Shown here: positions 24,239 to 37,484 of the stretch, piece by piece
Layout of the letters: each line of letters starts with the position of its first letter
How positions within the stretch are numbered: position 1 is the first letter of the stretch
Assembly (NCBI GenBank): GCA_014904845.1
Contig: MU119227.1
Coordinates: 343,227-407,226, forward strand
Origin: Acephala macrosclerotiorum
Lineage: Eukaryota > Ascomycota > Leotiomycetes > Helotiales > Mollisiaceae
Direction: 5' to 3'
Length of the DNA: 64,000 nt
Notes under the pieces: generated by a model
What the model saw: only the letters and a program-made list of their open reading frames with translations
What the model was told of the DNA's origin: nothing
Databases searched by the model: none
Translations under genes and position numbers: made by a program

Positions 24239-24778
24239 GTTATGTTTTGAGTTTGGGATGTTGAGAAGGGTGTGGGGAGATGGAGGGAGGTAAACAAAAT
24301 TGAGAAGGGTTATTAGGAAGAGAATCAAAAGTGAACATTTTGAGTACAGAGAATCGTAAACCTGATCATTCGAGTGAGATGTTCTTGATTGTGAAGTTTC
24401 GTATTCAGCATGCTGAATCTCTTCCTGATGAAGCCAAGCTAAGTCGAGGCGTCGAAGATACGTAGATTTTGGCTCGTCTACTCCACTCGAAGCATAATTG
24501 GAATACACACATTTCGATTTGCAAGGTGGTAATTGATCTTCTTGTATTATGTTATAGCGAGTATACATTTGATTTAATTTCCTCTTCCTCTTGTCATCCA
24601 TCCTATGTTCAAACACTCGATGCTATAAATACAGTTCTCCCCAAACATATATTGTACAGTATTACCACACCCCATCCTTTTCCGATCCGTCATTATCATA
24701 GCCATAAAACGCCCGGGTATAGTTGCCCATCAATACATGCCAAACTTCAGGTCCTAGAAGGTACCTCTGATCCAAAAA
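24239..24778. other. convergent intergenic region
   Basis: 540 bp between the 3' ends of two convergent genes. No further gene recognised. Confidence 0.6.
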
Positions 24779-27267
24779 TCACAAAAGCCAACCAATGCCC
24801 ACCACCATGCACATCCACAAAACGCCAAAGACAGGTCTGGCCGCCGCTACTCCATTTTTCTTTTTCGTTGTTGTTGCAGCTCCTGCTGCTGTTCCTGAAC
24901 TCGTACCCGCGCCTAAACTTGTGAAAGTCGTAGTCGGGAATCCGATTCCACCTGGTCCAATGCTGATTGTCTGTCCTCCATATACATCCGTTGTTGGCGA
25001 TGCTCCGGGCCCAATTGTGAATGTTTTGCTTCCGATCACCACCAAGGAACTGCCAAGTTCACTGAATGTGATACTTCCAGCAGTGAGTGTCTGAGTAGCT
25101 GATGGGAACGGATTCCAGGAAAATGCGCCGTCACTTAATCCATCCGGCCCTGCGGAGACAGTTTGACCTGATATTGTGGCTGTCGTCGGTTTTGCGCCTG
25201 GACCGATGGTGAATGTTGTTCCTGCGATGACGGCAATGCTGCTTCCCACTTCTGTAATGCTGACTCCTCCAACGATGCCGATTTGTGAGCTTGCCGAATT
25301 CAGCTCCGTACCCCCAATAGTTAATCCGTGGAAAATCACGCCCGCTGAACCAATCGTGATCGTCTCTCCGTTGAAAACAGTCGTTGTCTGTGGTGTATTC
25401 GGCCCATAGGTTATGGTCTGGCCATCGATGACTACCACAGAACTTCCTACAGCAGTGATGACCGATCCACCTACAATGGCAATGTTCGTTGGCGTGGATG
25501 CAGGATTTGGAGCTGCTGTGATAGTCGTCGAATCAAATTGAATGCCACTAGAACCAACGATAATTGTTTGGCCTTTTTGTACAACCGTCTGCTCAGGCGC
25601 GCCGGGACCGACATTGAAAGACGTCCCACCTATGACCACAGTCGATCCTCCTGATCCGATGTCAATTGACACACCATTAATTGTTGTCGGGCTGGGACTT
25701 TCCACGAAGACTCCTCCAACTGTATAAGTCGGGATGCTGATGACAACTGAAGGGCCATCAATCTCATTTGGGAGCACAGTGAAGGTCTGACCTGCTTCTG
25801 TCACCGTCTGAGGTGCTGGACCAATTACTATAGTCTGAGTGCCGATGATAGCCTTACTTGGTGCAGCAACTACTGTGACGCCACCCACTACTTCTGTGAG
25901 AGGAGTTGTCGCTGCAGGATCGCCCGCGTAAATCGTCGTGATAGGTGTTGGGCTCGAATGTGGAGGTTCGGTCTGAGGAACCCATTGATTTGGATCTGGA
26001 GGAACAGAAGAAGGGGTCACAGTGACCTTGTCGTTATTGGGATTACCGTATGAAGGAAGTGTAGCACTCGTGATTTCAGTGATGCCATTCTTGCTCGTAG
26101 TTATCGAGGTTACAGTGAGCCGGCCGGGAGAATAAGAGCCCTTAGGTTCTCCTGGAACAGAGGAATATCCAGGTATGTACACAATAGTGCTCGAAAGCCC
26201 TAAGCTGTCCGTAGTCATCGTCGTCGTTGTGGGATGTGGTGGCATGATGAAGAGGGGAACGGTGGTGCTAATTGAGAGCGATTGATTTGGGCCAGATTTC
26301 GCAACAGAGCTCATGCCCGCAGCAGAAGTTCCGACCCAACTGTCGTTCAAACTACTCGTCGGGCCTCCTGGGGAAAGGGTCTGCGTTGCAGTCGGACAAT
26401 AGACTGGCGGAGTGAATTCGGGCAGAGTGGTGAACGAGGTGGAGAGGTTGCCTGTTACTGTCATGGTTGTGGTTGTTGTGTTTGGCAAGATAATCCATAC
26501 TGTTACCGGCTCGCTTGGAGGAAGACTTGAGCAAGTGCTCACGTTCTTGAAAAGCGTGTACGTAGCAGAATATGATGTACTGATAATATTTCCCAATCCG
26601 GATGTTAACGTAGTCGCGGAAGTAGATATCGTCAAGTTTCCAGGAGTCGCTATATTGATCGGAGTGGGTGTCGAGGACCTGTTGGCAGAAACTAGGCTCG
26701 TAGAAGACCAAGTCGTGTTCGTCCATTTGCTAGTACTCGAATTTGAAGATACGGATGCTGTGGATACCAGGAACGACTCGGATATTAGCGAAGATGAAAT
26801 AATATTTGACGTCTGAAGCACAGGTTCCGTGAGTATACGTCCAGTCCATGGCAGAGTCTCCACACTTTCAGTAGGAACTTCCAAAGATACTCCAACCGGC
26901 GATAGACTGTAACTCGTAGTCACTGTGGCCGTATCTCCCATACTATCCACATAGCTTCCATCCGTCACTGTATGCCCTCCAATTACTGTGACAACCGGGC
27001 TCGAAGAATCTAAAGTGGCCGTCAAGTGGGTTGGTCCATGGCTCGGGCCACCCAAAGGTTTTACTATCGAGGGGGCAATTGAAGAGGTCGTCGAGCTTGT
27101 GAAGGTTGTGGATGTTGTGTTTAAGAACACTCGGGACATGCCTGGTAGAATATCTGCGATCAGTAAGCTTTCGCAGCAAGAGAGTGTCCGTGACACGTAC
27201 CTTCACCCGCAACCAAGCTGCCATACTGGAGAGCTGCCCACGGTATGAATCGAGAAACCGGCTTCAT
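24779..27267 (-). CDS. large repeat-containing, probably GPI-anchored wall protein
   Basis: Exons 27267..27201 and 27153..24779 (47-nt intron) encode 813 residues. The short first exon supplies the signal peptide (MKPVSRFIPWAALQYGSLVA); without it the protein would lack one. Residues up to about 430 are Ser/Thr-rich. The C-terminal half is made of roughly 50-residue repeats with the pattern VGSSVVVIDGQTITYGP...TTTVFNGETITIGSAG; at least four further copies carry G(T/K)TFTIGPGA. It ends with an Ala/Gly/Thr linker and a hydrophobic tail (VFGVLWMCMVVGIGWLL), a GPI-signal arrangement. The repeats resemble beta-rich surface modules of filamentous fungi. No catalytic motif is visible; a structural or adhesive wall role is inferred. 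Confidence 0.82.
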
Positions 27268-30200
27268 GATTGAGATCTATGCTGCCACCACCACGGATAT
27301 GGAAGCTTTCACAGTGTTCGAAAGACGCATGCAGAGTCCATCGAACGCAATATTAGAAATGAGCGGTTAATTTCCAAAGTAGCATTTAGTTAAAGAGATC
27401 TTTGGGATTTCATCGAGAAGGATAGTACACGAAGCTAGGGTGGTGGGAAGGACAGTGGTGGATTGGATATGCTGGATAAAAAGAGAAAGCAGCAAATTGA
27501 TGGAAAATGATATGAACGATGGAAGAAGTCAAGTACCCTGACTTTGCGGAGAGTATATTGTGTACATATTAAAGACTGCACATTGCAGCAGTGGAGGAGA
27601 GGGTGTGAGGGCGTAGGCGGATGAATGAGAGGAAGCATGGGAAGAAATGCGAGATAGGATGGCGTGGATGGCTCGACAAGGTCTTCTGCGCGTATTCTCC
27701 GTCGCTCAAAGGACAAGAAGGAGCCTTCCCCATCCGAGCATGGTTCCGGAAAAGGATCCAGTCTACGAAGTAGTCAAGATATCCTCACCACCCTCATTCG
27801 TATGTACCGGGCTGCCCATCCCCAGTCGCCGATGTGGTGCAGTGGTGGACTTGGCCTGGGACTTGGTGGAAGATGGCGTCGGCGGGGCTGAAAAGAAACC
27901 TGCTTATTTTCTCGTCATCAGATGGTGTGTGGCTGTCGCTGCGGGTGGCTAGTCTTGGAGTCTTGGAGGCCGACCTCCTTTCTGCAACGCTGCGAATCAA
28001 AACGCATCGTTTCTGCTGTTGTCATGGCCGGAGATGACTCGCGTCCTTGTCCTCTGTCAGCCTGCACAAACGAGATTTCGAGGACTCTAGTTGTAGAATG
28101 CGCATGATTTCTAGTGGTCAATTCTGGTGATGCTCCTGGCGATCTTGTTCTGCAGCGCCGTCGGCTGATTTTGATCCCAGCAGAACATCGCCTCTGTGTA
28201 GACTAGCCAGCGTCCATCGTCAAGGTCTATCCTTTAAAGCTTTAAGCCCTGTGGACCCAAAAATTTCCCAACTTTAATGCCATCAAGCATAATAATTCTC
28301 GAAATGTAAGGTTAAACGAAGCTTGAAAGAAGATTGGATGAAAAACAGACGAGAGCACCCCGAGGCTCAACAACGCTGCGCAACGCTGGGAGTCCAGATG
28401 AACCTCAGCAACCGAGAAGCCGAATAGGGGCAATCCGTACCTGGAGATTTTTACGTACGTAACGAGTCCAGCAGCTCTGGCGTACCGAACTGCGGTTTTC
28501 GTGAGCCGGTCTCAATGCCAAGTGCTTGCTAAAAGGACTTGAGGGTTAGAATGCACCTTCTGATTGGGACTTGGTTTTTTCGAAGCTGCTGGTGATGGCT
28601 TCATTGGTTTGGAGGCTCTCGAGTTGCTTAAAGCAGTCGGAACGGTGGAGTACTGGTACTTTTGCTGAAGTCACTCGACTTCCTTTAAGCTGCATTCCTG
28701 CTGTACGCAACCCTCCATTACGCACCTGCTGCAATGGGAGACACATCGTTACAGCGGAAGATATAGTCATAGTGGTGATCTGCATGGGCCTAGATTGCTC
28801 CAGGTGTAACACTCGCATTCCTTCACGGGACCTCGTTGCCTCCCCGCGTGATGCTGGAGAATTAATACACAAAGTAAGCCACAATAAGAACCGGCTTCTA
28901 TCTCAGACCATATGCTGACCATGGTTATTTAGTCCCGGCATCGAAGGATGACCTCCTCGATGCTGGCACTGAATCAACCGATTTTTATCCCCAATCCCGA
29001 TACGCTGGGCAATCGGCACTGACAACCGTTCTGGCAGGCCGTCCACGTTCTTCCAGCCCGGTCGGCGGTTGTCCGATGCAAGTCGTGAGAAAAGGTGAGA
29101 AAAGTTCTTGTCATGCTGGTCGATATCAGAATCGTGAGCGCCAAATATTTTCCGACGTTGAAACTATCATTAGATGAACGAATGAAGGCCGCGAAAAGTC
29201 AGCGAGACGCATCCAGTGAAGTGTTTCCAACATGCGCAAAGTCTGGGTTGTGTCCTAGTCAATCTTCAGCCCTGAAGCCCCTAGACCGGCTAAGCGTGGA
29301 AGGCTGTAATGGACTTCGGGGCTCACGCCCCAGCTGCTTAACTCTCACGGGGCCTCGAATCAACATGAGTGAACCCGCTGCCGATCGACACAACAATACG
29401 AGAAACTTTCATGCTGCCTCTGTATTCAACTCTCATTGATCCAAAGGATCGAAACATTTACGAGGCTCTCCCCTCTGCTTCGCCTCTCCATGATCTACCA
29501 CACGTTGTACTGTACGGCTCCGATAGGCGTTGCACAATCGCTCGCACCACATTTTGCTCTCTCCTTCCTTTTAAATTTGAGTAAGAAACTACGAAAGAGA
29601 CCAAACAGAACGGAGTGGGGTAAGCTGTGCCTCTTTCTGTCATCCCAAGCCCCTGTACTCGTACCATGCTTCCCCTAACAGTCATCGCCAAGCGATCATC
29701 GGGCCAGCGTTCTAGTGGCCCAAGACTTCGGACCTTAGGGTCAATAACCGCTGGACCACTACACTGTAGATAAGGCCAGCCCTGCCAAAATCTGCAACAG
29801 ATCGGAATACAACCACACTTCGGGGCAAAGTCTAGGTTCACGACACCCTGTTGTTGACAATTGCCTCTCGCAATCATCTCTTGACTCGAACCAGAGCCAA
29901 TCCCTTCGACGGCCACGGCTATGTGCATGAAGAACAATTCCAGTGGTCACATCCCTCTCTTCTCACTCAACTTCTCTCTTCCATGTACCCTGGACCAAGT
30001 AACCATACAGCAAGCAAGATACGTATCTGACCGTACGTGGGCCGACCATCTCACGGGTGTACTACCAGAAAATTCCAACCATCCAACAACGCCTCTGATC
30101 CAGGAGATCTTTTCCCTCACATTCGTCATCTCCAATCGAACACGCGCTGAAGTTGCATTCCCAAACTCCACGACCGCTTTTCTGTGGACCTGATCGAGCG

Positions 30201-30404
30201 GCGTACACACCAAAAGGGGTTCAACACCACACGCCTCAGTAAGCCTTCCGTTCAAACGGCCCCCAATATTCTGCTTTTTTCGACGGGAACAACGGTTGGT
30301 CAATGCTTTGCGACGACCTTGCTGTCGCGTTTTGAACTCGACGTCGCGAATTTTAAAACTTGAATCATTGTCGCATGCCACTCAAGAATGAGAGAACTTC
30401 TTCG
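27268..30404. other. long intergenic region, no gene recognised
   Basis: About 3.1 kb upstream of two divergent genes. It has only short frames on both strands without domains. A short GC palindrome (GGGGCTCACGCCCC near 29320) is present. I found no tRNA: a candidate near 29735-29780 lacks a credible T-arm. Confidence 0.45.
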
Positions 30405-33195
30405 ATGATGTCCTCGGCGTCGCGGTGGTTGCGCATAGGAGGGGCCTTTGCATTCTTGATCAGACGTACCAATGGCGCTAATACTCCTGGTGCTTTGAGT
30501 ATCGTGCCATCCTTGAATTGGTGAGATATTCCAGGCGCGTGGGATTTTATGAGAGACGTTGCTGATAATATAAAAGGTATGGCTCTGATGGAGACTGGTC
30601 TGCCATATCCCTTCGCGTTGGTACGCCACAAGTATGGACCGATGTAATGGTGAGCACAGTAAGTTCTGAGAACTGGATAGTCGGTACTGGTGCCTGTACA
30701 GCAAATGGTTTGTCCTGATCCTTTTCTTAACTTAAGTTTTCATATATATGCTATGTTCTCATCAGAGCTGAGAAGCTCTCCCTCCTTTTTGAATCCAGCT
30801 CGTGATATCGATTAGACCCGATCTATTTTTCGTTTCATAGAGCTCGCAGTACTAACACTCATAGCAGATTCGCTGTGTAAACAGAGCAGAGGAGGTGGTC
30901 TTTTCAACCCGCTGAACTCTTCAACATGGCACAATGAAGGTTTTTATCAGTTCATGGTCGACTCTCAACTTGGTAACAACGGCTATGGATGGTACGGACT
31001 CGACGACATGACCCTCGGTTCCACGGGCGTCACTGTCTCCCAGACCGTCATCGGCCAGTTCAACGGATCCGGACCACTCACTGGAACGCAGTACATGCTT
31101 GGAATGTTCGGCTTAGGAGTCACGACTGCCCGATTTGCTAATGACAGTCCTTTGCCATTGATCAACGCGCTGGTCGAAGTGAACGGAGTCATCCCGAGTC
31201 ATTCTTATGGTTATACTGCCGGAGCAAAATACCGTGAGCACTATGCTTCGCTAACATCGACCAAACTGACATTTTTGGATAGAACAAAAAGGAGAACTAT
31301 TATCCTTGACACTTGGAGGTTACGACGCTAATCGATTTGTTCCTCACAACGTGACGTTCAATCTCAACCCCGACAATAATCCCCAGGCCTCCATCAACAC
31401 CATCTTCGTGGAGTCTAGTGCAACTGGCAACAACTTCACTACTCCTAGACAGCTGTTGCAACCATCAGACAGGGTTTCTGTCATCATAGACAGCTCAACT
31501 CCGTACCTTTGGTTGCCCGCTGCTGTTTGTGATCGCTTTGCCCAGACCCTTGGCCTGAGCTATAACGATACCTTGGACTTGTATACGTACGACCAAAACG
31601 CCACACAACATGACACACTCGCCAACTCTCAACTTTCTTTCACCTTCAGCCTGTCCGATGTATCATCGTCTCCAGCCATGGTCAACATTACGCTGCCGTT
31701 CCAAGCATTCGACTTACAATTGACCTATCCAGCTATACCAAACAGCACATATGGAAACCCCGATGCCACAAAGAACTACTTCCCACTCCGTCGAGCCACA
31801 GATGAATCTCAGTACACCATTGGTAGAGCGTTCTTGCAGGAAGCATATCTCATCACGGACTATGAAAGGAGCATCTTCTCGGTCCATCAGGCAGTGCACA
31901 CTGCGAATCCACTAGGAAACACAAGCATCGTCGCCATTTTACAACCATCCGACAGCAAATTCACTTCAGTCGGCGGCAGCGCCCCAGACAACGGCTCCGC
32001 ACCTCTCCACCGCAGTTCCATCATCGCAGTCGCAGTGTCATCATCCGTCTTCGTAGTCCTCGTCTCCTTCCTCGCCCTCTTCCTCTGTCGACGCCGCCGT
32101 CAAAAGAAAGCAGCAGCCGCCGATGAGAAATCCGATGGACCACAGACAACACAAACACGACATCCACGGTCATTCCTCTCTAGGATGTTACGTCGTGCTC
32201 CATTACCAACGGTGCACGAAGCGGGAGGAGAATCCGCCTTCCCAACTGAAGTAGCAGCCGACGCCTCCCACGAACGATTCGAGCTCCCCGCTCCCCTAGG
32301 ACTCGCGGAACTCGATTCTGAAGCGGGAACAACTTTCGACGGGACGACTGAACACGGCTCCTCAACCCAGGATTCTGCCAACCTATCTGCTTACGAGCGT
32401 GCTCGTCGGAAACTTGAACGAGCTCAGATAGCGGCTGCTCAAGCCCAGGCTCAGATTTCGGCGGAGACGTATCCGGTAGAGAAGAACGACGCGGGTGTGA
32501 GTCAAGTCGCGCATTATCGAGCGCCTGATACTCCAATGAGCAATGAGGAGGCACTCGTGAGTCCCATCGCTCCAGAGCCGGGCAATGGATGGGGGACGTT
32601 GAATATAAGTCATGGATCGAGTGAGCCTTCTCCCGTCAGTCCTGGCTTTCAATCCGTGCCCATATCGCCAATGGGTCCTCCGCCAACGTATAGACGATTA
32701 CCTTTCGATCCGGCAAATGTTGTTTATGCGGGCCGGTTACCAGATAATGTCCAATTACCGAATGTAGTTCCGACGATCGTTGGTCCGGATGGGAGGATTA
32801 TTCGGCACGAGCCGACTGTAACGAGTGCTGGAGATCCGGAGGGGACGAATAGTTCGTTTGGAAGTCAGTTTACGGTTGAGGAACAGCTAGATGATTCGTA
32901 TGGGGGTGGAAACACGAACGTTGTGTCCCCAAATCCGAGTAATGGGAGTGGAAGGTCGGATCCGACTTCGACTGTTAGCAGGAGTGGTGGGAGTGGAAAT
33001 CGCAGGGAACCGGTTGTAGGACGGGGAATTGAGGAGCAAAGCGAGAGACCGGAGATGGCGACGGATGCAATTGATCCATGGTCGAGTAGGAGGAGATTGC
33101 ATGGAGAAGATCTTGTGCATGTCCCTCAACCGGCTGAGGATAGGTTCAGTTGGGAGGAAGACAGGATATCTGGACATGAGGAGCGAAGTTTATGA
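30405..33195 (+). CDS. membrane-anchored aspartic-protease-like protein with degenerate active site
   Basis: Exons 30405..30520, 30577..30707, 30868..31233 and 31283..33195 (introns 56, 160, 49 nt) give 841 residues. After a weak N-terminal signal, an A1-pepsin-like lumenal domain spans about 35-430: DWSAISLRVGTPQ, RGGGLFNPLNSSTW, LGMFGLGVT, SYGYTAGAKY, LTLGGYDANRF. The first catalytic position (normally Asp-Thr-Gly) reads Ser65-Thr-Val; the second reads Asp274-Ser-Ser. So peptidase activity is doubtful. One transmembrane helix (about 448-472, ending CRRRRQKK) is followed by a cytosolic tail of some 365 residues rich in Ser/Pro/Gly. The layout suggests a surface sensor or adaptor rather than an enzyme (inference). 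The small exons 1-2 were found by phase and family similarity; an opposite-strand frame over them is a shadow. Confidence 0.85.
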
Positions 33196-33894
33196 CATCG
33201 GGAATCTTGAATGAGGGAGGGCAGATTTGATATTTAGCGTGGGCGTTCAGGTATTGATTGCATGGATGCATGACGGTACGGAAATATGGAATACGGTGGA
33301 CATAATTTCTTTTGTATATGTTTGACGGCTCATCTTCAGGGTGAGCAAACGGCCAGCGGGCAAATATTCCATGAATAGACCTGCGCTGGAAGAGATGAAT
33401 TACATCTGTGTATACTTACAAGGACCTCTAGTCAAGATTGAATGCAAACAAAAGCTTCAAATAAACAACATTTGCGTTGTGAGTGGACTTCTTGGCCTCA
33501 CATTATCACATAAGATTTCAACGTGTTCCCGTCGGTGGCCAAACTTCTCCAAAGCCGTATACTTTAATCTCTGAACTCGTAAAAACGAAAGGTTTGCAAC
33601 ATCAAGACTAGAATCAAAATCTCTGATTTGGAAACGAACTTTTGGTAAGGTCTGCCTGGAACTGAGTTGTAAAGGGGGTGAAATAGCAAAGGACGCTAGT
33701 CTATTTTTGGCCTTGGTGTCTCTGAACGCAATCTCTCTTGAAAACGTCAGCGATTTCCGAGTTCTCCCTTCGACAACACAACAGCACGAACAAGCAGCGA
33801 CCGCACTCCCAAAGCCCCAGATACCTACACTCGACTGACCCAGAAGAAACTGGCTCAGTCAACCTTCTCACTCTAGCCTACGTCACTCAGTTTT
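33196..33894. other. intergenic
   Basis: About 700 bp between the protease-like gene and the F-box gene. No gene or repeat recognised. Confidence 0.55.
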
Positions 33895-36800
33895 ATGCAA
33901 CCAGAGTCCAACGAATCTTCACCGTATACACCCAACGAAACCACACCCGAACAAACCAACACCTCCCAATATGGCTTTTCTCCTGAACAACTGCCACCCG
34001 CAGAACAACGCGGTTCTCTCGAAGAATTTGCCGAGTCTGCAGGGTCGAGCAGAGGAAATGTTGCGGCATCTGATGATGTCGGACTGCAGGAGCAAGTACG
34101 AGGATTGAGTGTTACTGACAGCAATTTGCCGAAACCAAAACCATCTTTTGCACGAATCTCTGAATATGAAAATGCATTATCGCCTTCTCCTCTGAGGAAC
34201 CAGAGTGGAGGTCCTGCTTTCAAGGTCGTGAAGAAGAAAGGCAATATTGTTGATGGTATTCAATTGGATCAGTTCCCCAATGGTATGTCGACGCGTATGC
34301 AACCACATACCTCACAATCTAACAGCACTCAGAGGTCTTGACTCATATCCTCTCGCATCTACCCGCTGCATCACTTTCAGCAGTCTCCCTCGTCTCAAAA
34401 CGTTTTTACAGCTTGGTAACAACACCTCATGCCTGGCGCATCGCATTCTCCCGCTACTTCCCTGGGCAAGACGCAATCGATGCACCCAATCCCTTCAATC
34501 GGCGAATTTCCGACCCTGAAATCCACGAGCAGCTCCGTTCCGAGCGACGTCTCTTCACGCGTTTGACAGGTCTTGCATCCTGGCGTAGCGAATACATACT
34601 TCGTACAAGATTACTTCGCAGTCTGGCAAGAGGAAAACCGGCTCAGATTGCTCCGGGACATGGTGCTTCGTCGAGGAGTAATAGTGCGGCGAATAATGCA
34701 AACGCGGTGGTTACATATAGCTCGCAGCTCTTCGCTACGGTGAACCATATCCATGCTGTTTGGAGCACTGGGAAGAAATCTCCGAGATTCATTCATGGCA
34801 CGGATGAGACTGGTTCATCTTGCACAAGTGATCCGAATATTGGCAAGATTGACAATTGGGGACTCTCAGATCCGCAGGCACTTCCGCAGTTCGCAGAGCT
34901 GTTTGTTGGCGATCATCCGTATGGAGATAGCGATGGACCGGCTGGATTGCCGAACTCGATGGATTTGAGTCAGCCGTTTGGGATGATTTATGGTGAAGGT
35001 TTCCCTGGTGGACAGGCGTACTTTCGACCTACAGAAGAGATGCGTGGGCGTTTCTTGAGTCAACCAACGGACCTGGTAGCACACGAAGCTGGAATTCCAA
35101 GGGTACCTAACCTTGTCGACGCCGTCTCCGCAGTCTGGATTGCCAAGTCTACAGCTATCCCTGCCCTGACAGATGGATTGATTGGTATGGTGACGGGATC
35201 GACTCTAGGTGTTGTCACGGCATACTCTCTCGGCTTTGAAACTTCTCAAGGACGACGTATAAATAAGGGTCAATTGACTGCGAAATGGGTCCTCAGCCCT
35301 GGGGTACCTATCATCGCCATCAAGGTGGACGATTCCTACAACCAGAAGCGTAAGCTTGCCGGTCGCATCTGGGCAGTTGCATTAAATGCTCTCGGCGAAG
35401 TCTTCTACCTGACAGAGACTCCGTCATCTGCTCTCCTCGACGGAAAATTCGAAGCAAACAACGCAGGTCGACATGCCTGGAATGCTGGTCGCACAGCTTA
35501 CTGGCATCTTGCTGAGCCATCTCGACGTGTCGCTCGCGATGATCCTTACCATGAAGCTGAGATCCATGGAAGCTACTCCCCAAGATCGTCTTCGAAGAGA
35601 ATGCATTTGTCGAAAGCACAACTCACTGCTGAGACGATGGAGATTGAGAAGTTCCTTGGGTATCGACCAGCCCATTTCCGCAAACTTTGTGAAGGATGGG
35701 ACATGAGAAGAAGACTTGAGGTTGATTTTGCTGGTGATGATGGTAAAGGTGCAGGTGAAGGCATCTTTGTGATTAGATGTGGTATTGTTGAGGGAGAGAA
35801 TGCAGAGATCAAGCGTTACACTAGATGGAAGACAGAGCAGGCTTCTCTCGACGAATATCCTGAGCCGAAGACACCTCCCATGGTTCCCAGAATGACTACC
35901 ATGGCATCACTGTTCGGTGGTGGAATAGTCATCAGCCCTCCTCGCAATGCCTCCCCTGAGCGTAGAACATCGCTCTTTGGTGGTAGCGCAATTGCGACAC
36001 CAGCTCAGCTCGCATCGCCAGACCGCACGCCAAGCACACCAAGTAGTCCACGAGTTCCTGCATCGCATACACTTGTTGAAGAATGGCGCACCTCTATCTT
36101 TTGCTTGAAAGACCTTCCTCACATTGAGATTACCACGAGTTCAATTGACGTGTCGACTTACGCAACGCTCACGGTTGATGAGGATCCTCTGCGAACAGTC
36201 AATGGTAGTTCTGGCTTTTCTTCTCCCTTTGCTACCCCTTCTGATCCCGACACAACATTTTCGACCCATATCCCAGGCCATCGAGCCCGTTTTATAGCCA
36301 TTGGTACCAAGACTGGAGTTGTCGTTATGTGGAACATGCGAGGTCCTCAGCCTACCAATGCTTCTTTGGTCAATGAATTGCGACCTCTACGCACCATCTA
36401 CACAGATTCACCCCAGATTTCCTGCCTTGCAGTATCTGCATTGTATGTCGTGCACGGTGGCAATGATGGTCTTGTGCAAGCTTGGGATCCTCTTGCCTCT
36501 ACTTTACAGCCTGTTCGCACTCTCAACTCGCGATTCTCATCTCGTGCTCGGCGTCGCTTGATCCAAGCAGAGGCTTCAATCTATGGAGTGGGTATCAATC
36601 TTTACGCTGCTGGCGCTATTGCAATTGATCCCGATCCAACCGTTCTGCGTGGCATGGTCTCTCTTGGTACTCATCTTCGTTACTGGGCTTACAGCTCATC
36701 AGGTGCAGATCAGTACCAGAGCAAGAAGCGACGACTTCGCCGTTCCCAGGAACGCGGTAGTAATGCGGCCCCCGATCGTTTCACGAATACTGGCCGAGGC

Positions 36801-37484
36801 GCTCTCATGGACTACATTGCAACAGAGCAGGAAGAGCTGAAGAAAGAGAAACTTCGCAGGTCAAGAGAGGAAGCTAGACTGAAAGCAAGATTTGGCGTCG
36901 GACTCGGTGGATTGACTGAAGAAGAAGCCATCCGCTACGCTGAAATGGTCTCCGCCGAAGCTTTCCAACAAGACGAACAACGCCGGATGAGCGATACAAA
37001 CATGGCCGGTTACCTCGCCGACACCAACGAAAGTTCATCCGCAAGCGTCTGGGAAAGCAGCAGCGCAACCGTGACTCCTGAACCTAGCATCAAAGGAAGA
37101 ACCTCATCAGCCTCAAATTACAAGACCGACGAGGAATACGACCACGACCTCGAAGAAGCCATCCGTCTTTCACTCCTGGATGGTGTGGATGAAGGCGGAC
37201 GCTCACCAAGGGCTTCTGGTAGTGGAGAGTACGACATCCCAATCACGTACAAGCAGAAGAAAGGTCGTCGCTCTGCTTCTTCTTCACCGAGCACGAGTAA
37301 AGCGTCTAAGAGTAGAAAAGCTACGCCTTCGAGCAGTAAGGGTGTGGCGGCTGATGATTTGGAGTTTGCGTTGCAGTTGAGTCTTGCGGAGGAGCAGAGT
37401 AAGGCTGAGATTGCTGCAAAGGCTGTTGATGGGGACGAATTTCCTGCTCTTGATCGTGGTGGAAAGGGGAAGGGTCGTGCTTAG
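33895..37484 (+). CDS. F-box / WD-like / UIM protein, Ufo1-like SCF substrate receptor
   Basis: Exons 33895..34282 and 34333..37484 (50-nt intron) encode 1179 residues. Splicing completes an F-box at about 125-170: FPNEVLTHILSHLPAASLSA, then VSLVSKRFY and PHAWR. A central beta-propeller-like region contains WD-type strands such as FIAIGTKTGVVVMWN and YVVHGGNDGLVQAWDP. The C-terminus carries two ubiquitin-interacting motifs, DLEEAIRLSLLDG (about 1065) and DLEFALQLSLAEE (about 1135). F-box plus WD repeats plus UIMs is the architecture of yeast Ufo1, which recruits substrates to SCF and is itself turned over through its UIMs. Orthology is inferred from architecture. The first 120 residues are low-complexity. 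Confidence 0.85.

Noticed and set aside
29700..29800. tRNA-like sequence on the minus strand
   Set aside because: An A-box-like GTAGTGGTCCAGCGG is present, but the anticodon stem and T-arm do not form a standard cloverleaf.
28571..29937. Several overlapping frames of about 110-160 codons in the long intergenic region
   Set aside because: They overlap on opposite strands, lack domains and splice support.
30300..30704. Minus-strand frames that look protein-like opposite the protease-like gene
   Set aside because: They are the complement of exons 1-2 of the plus-strand gene, whose splice phases and family motifs fit much better.
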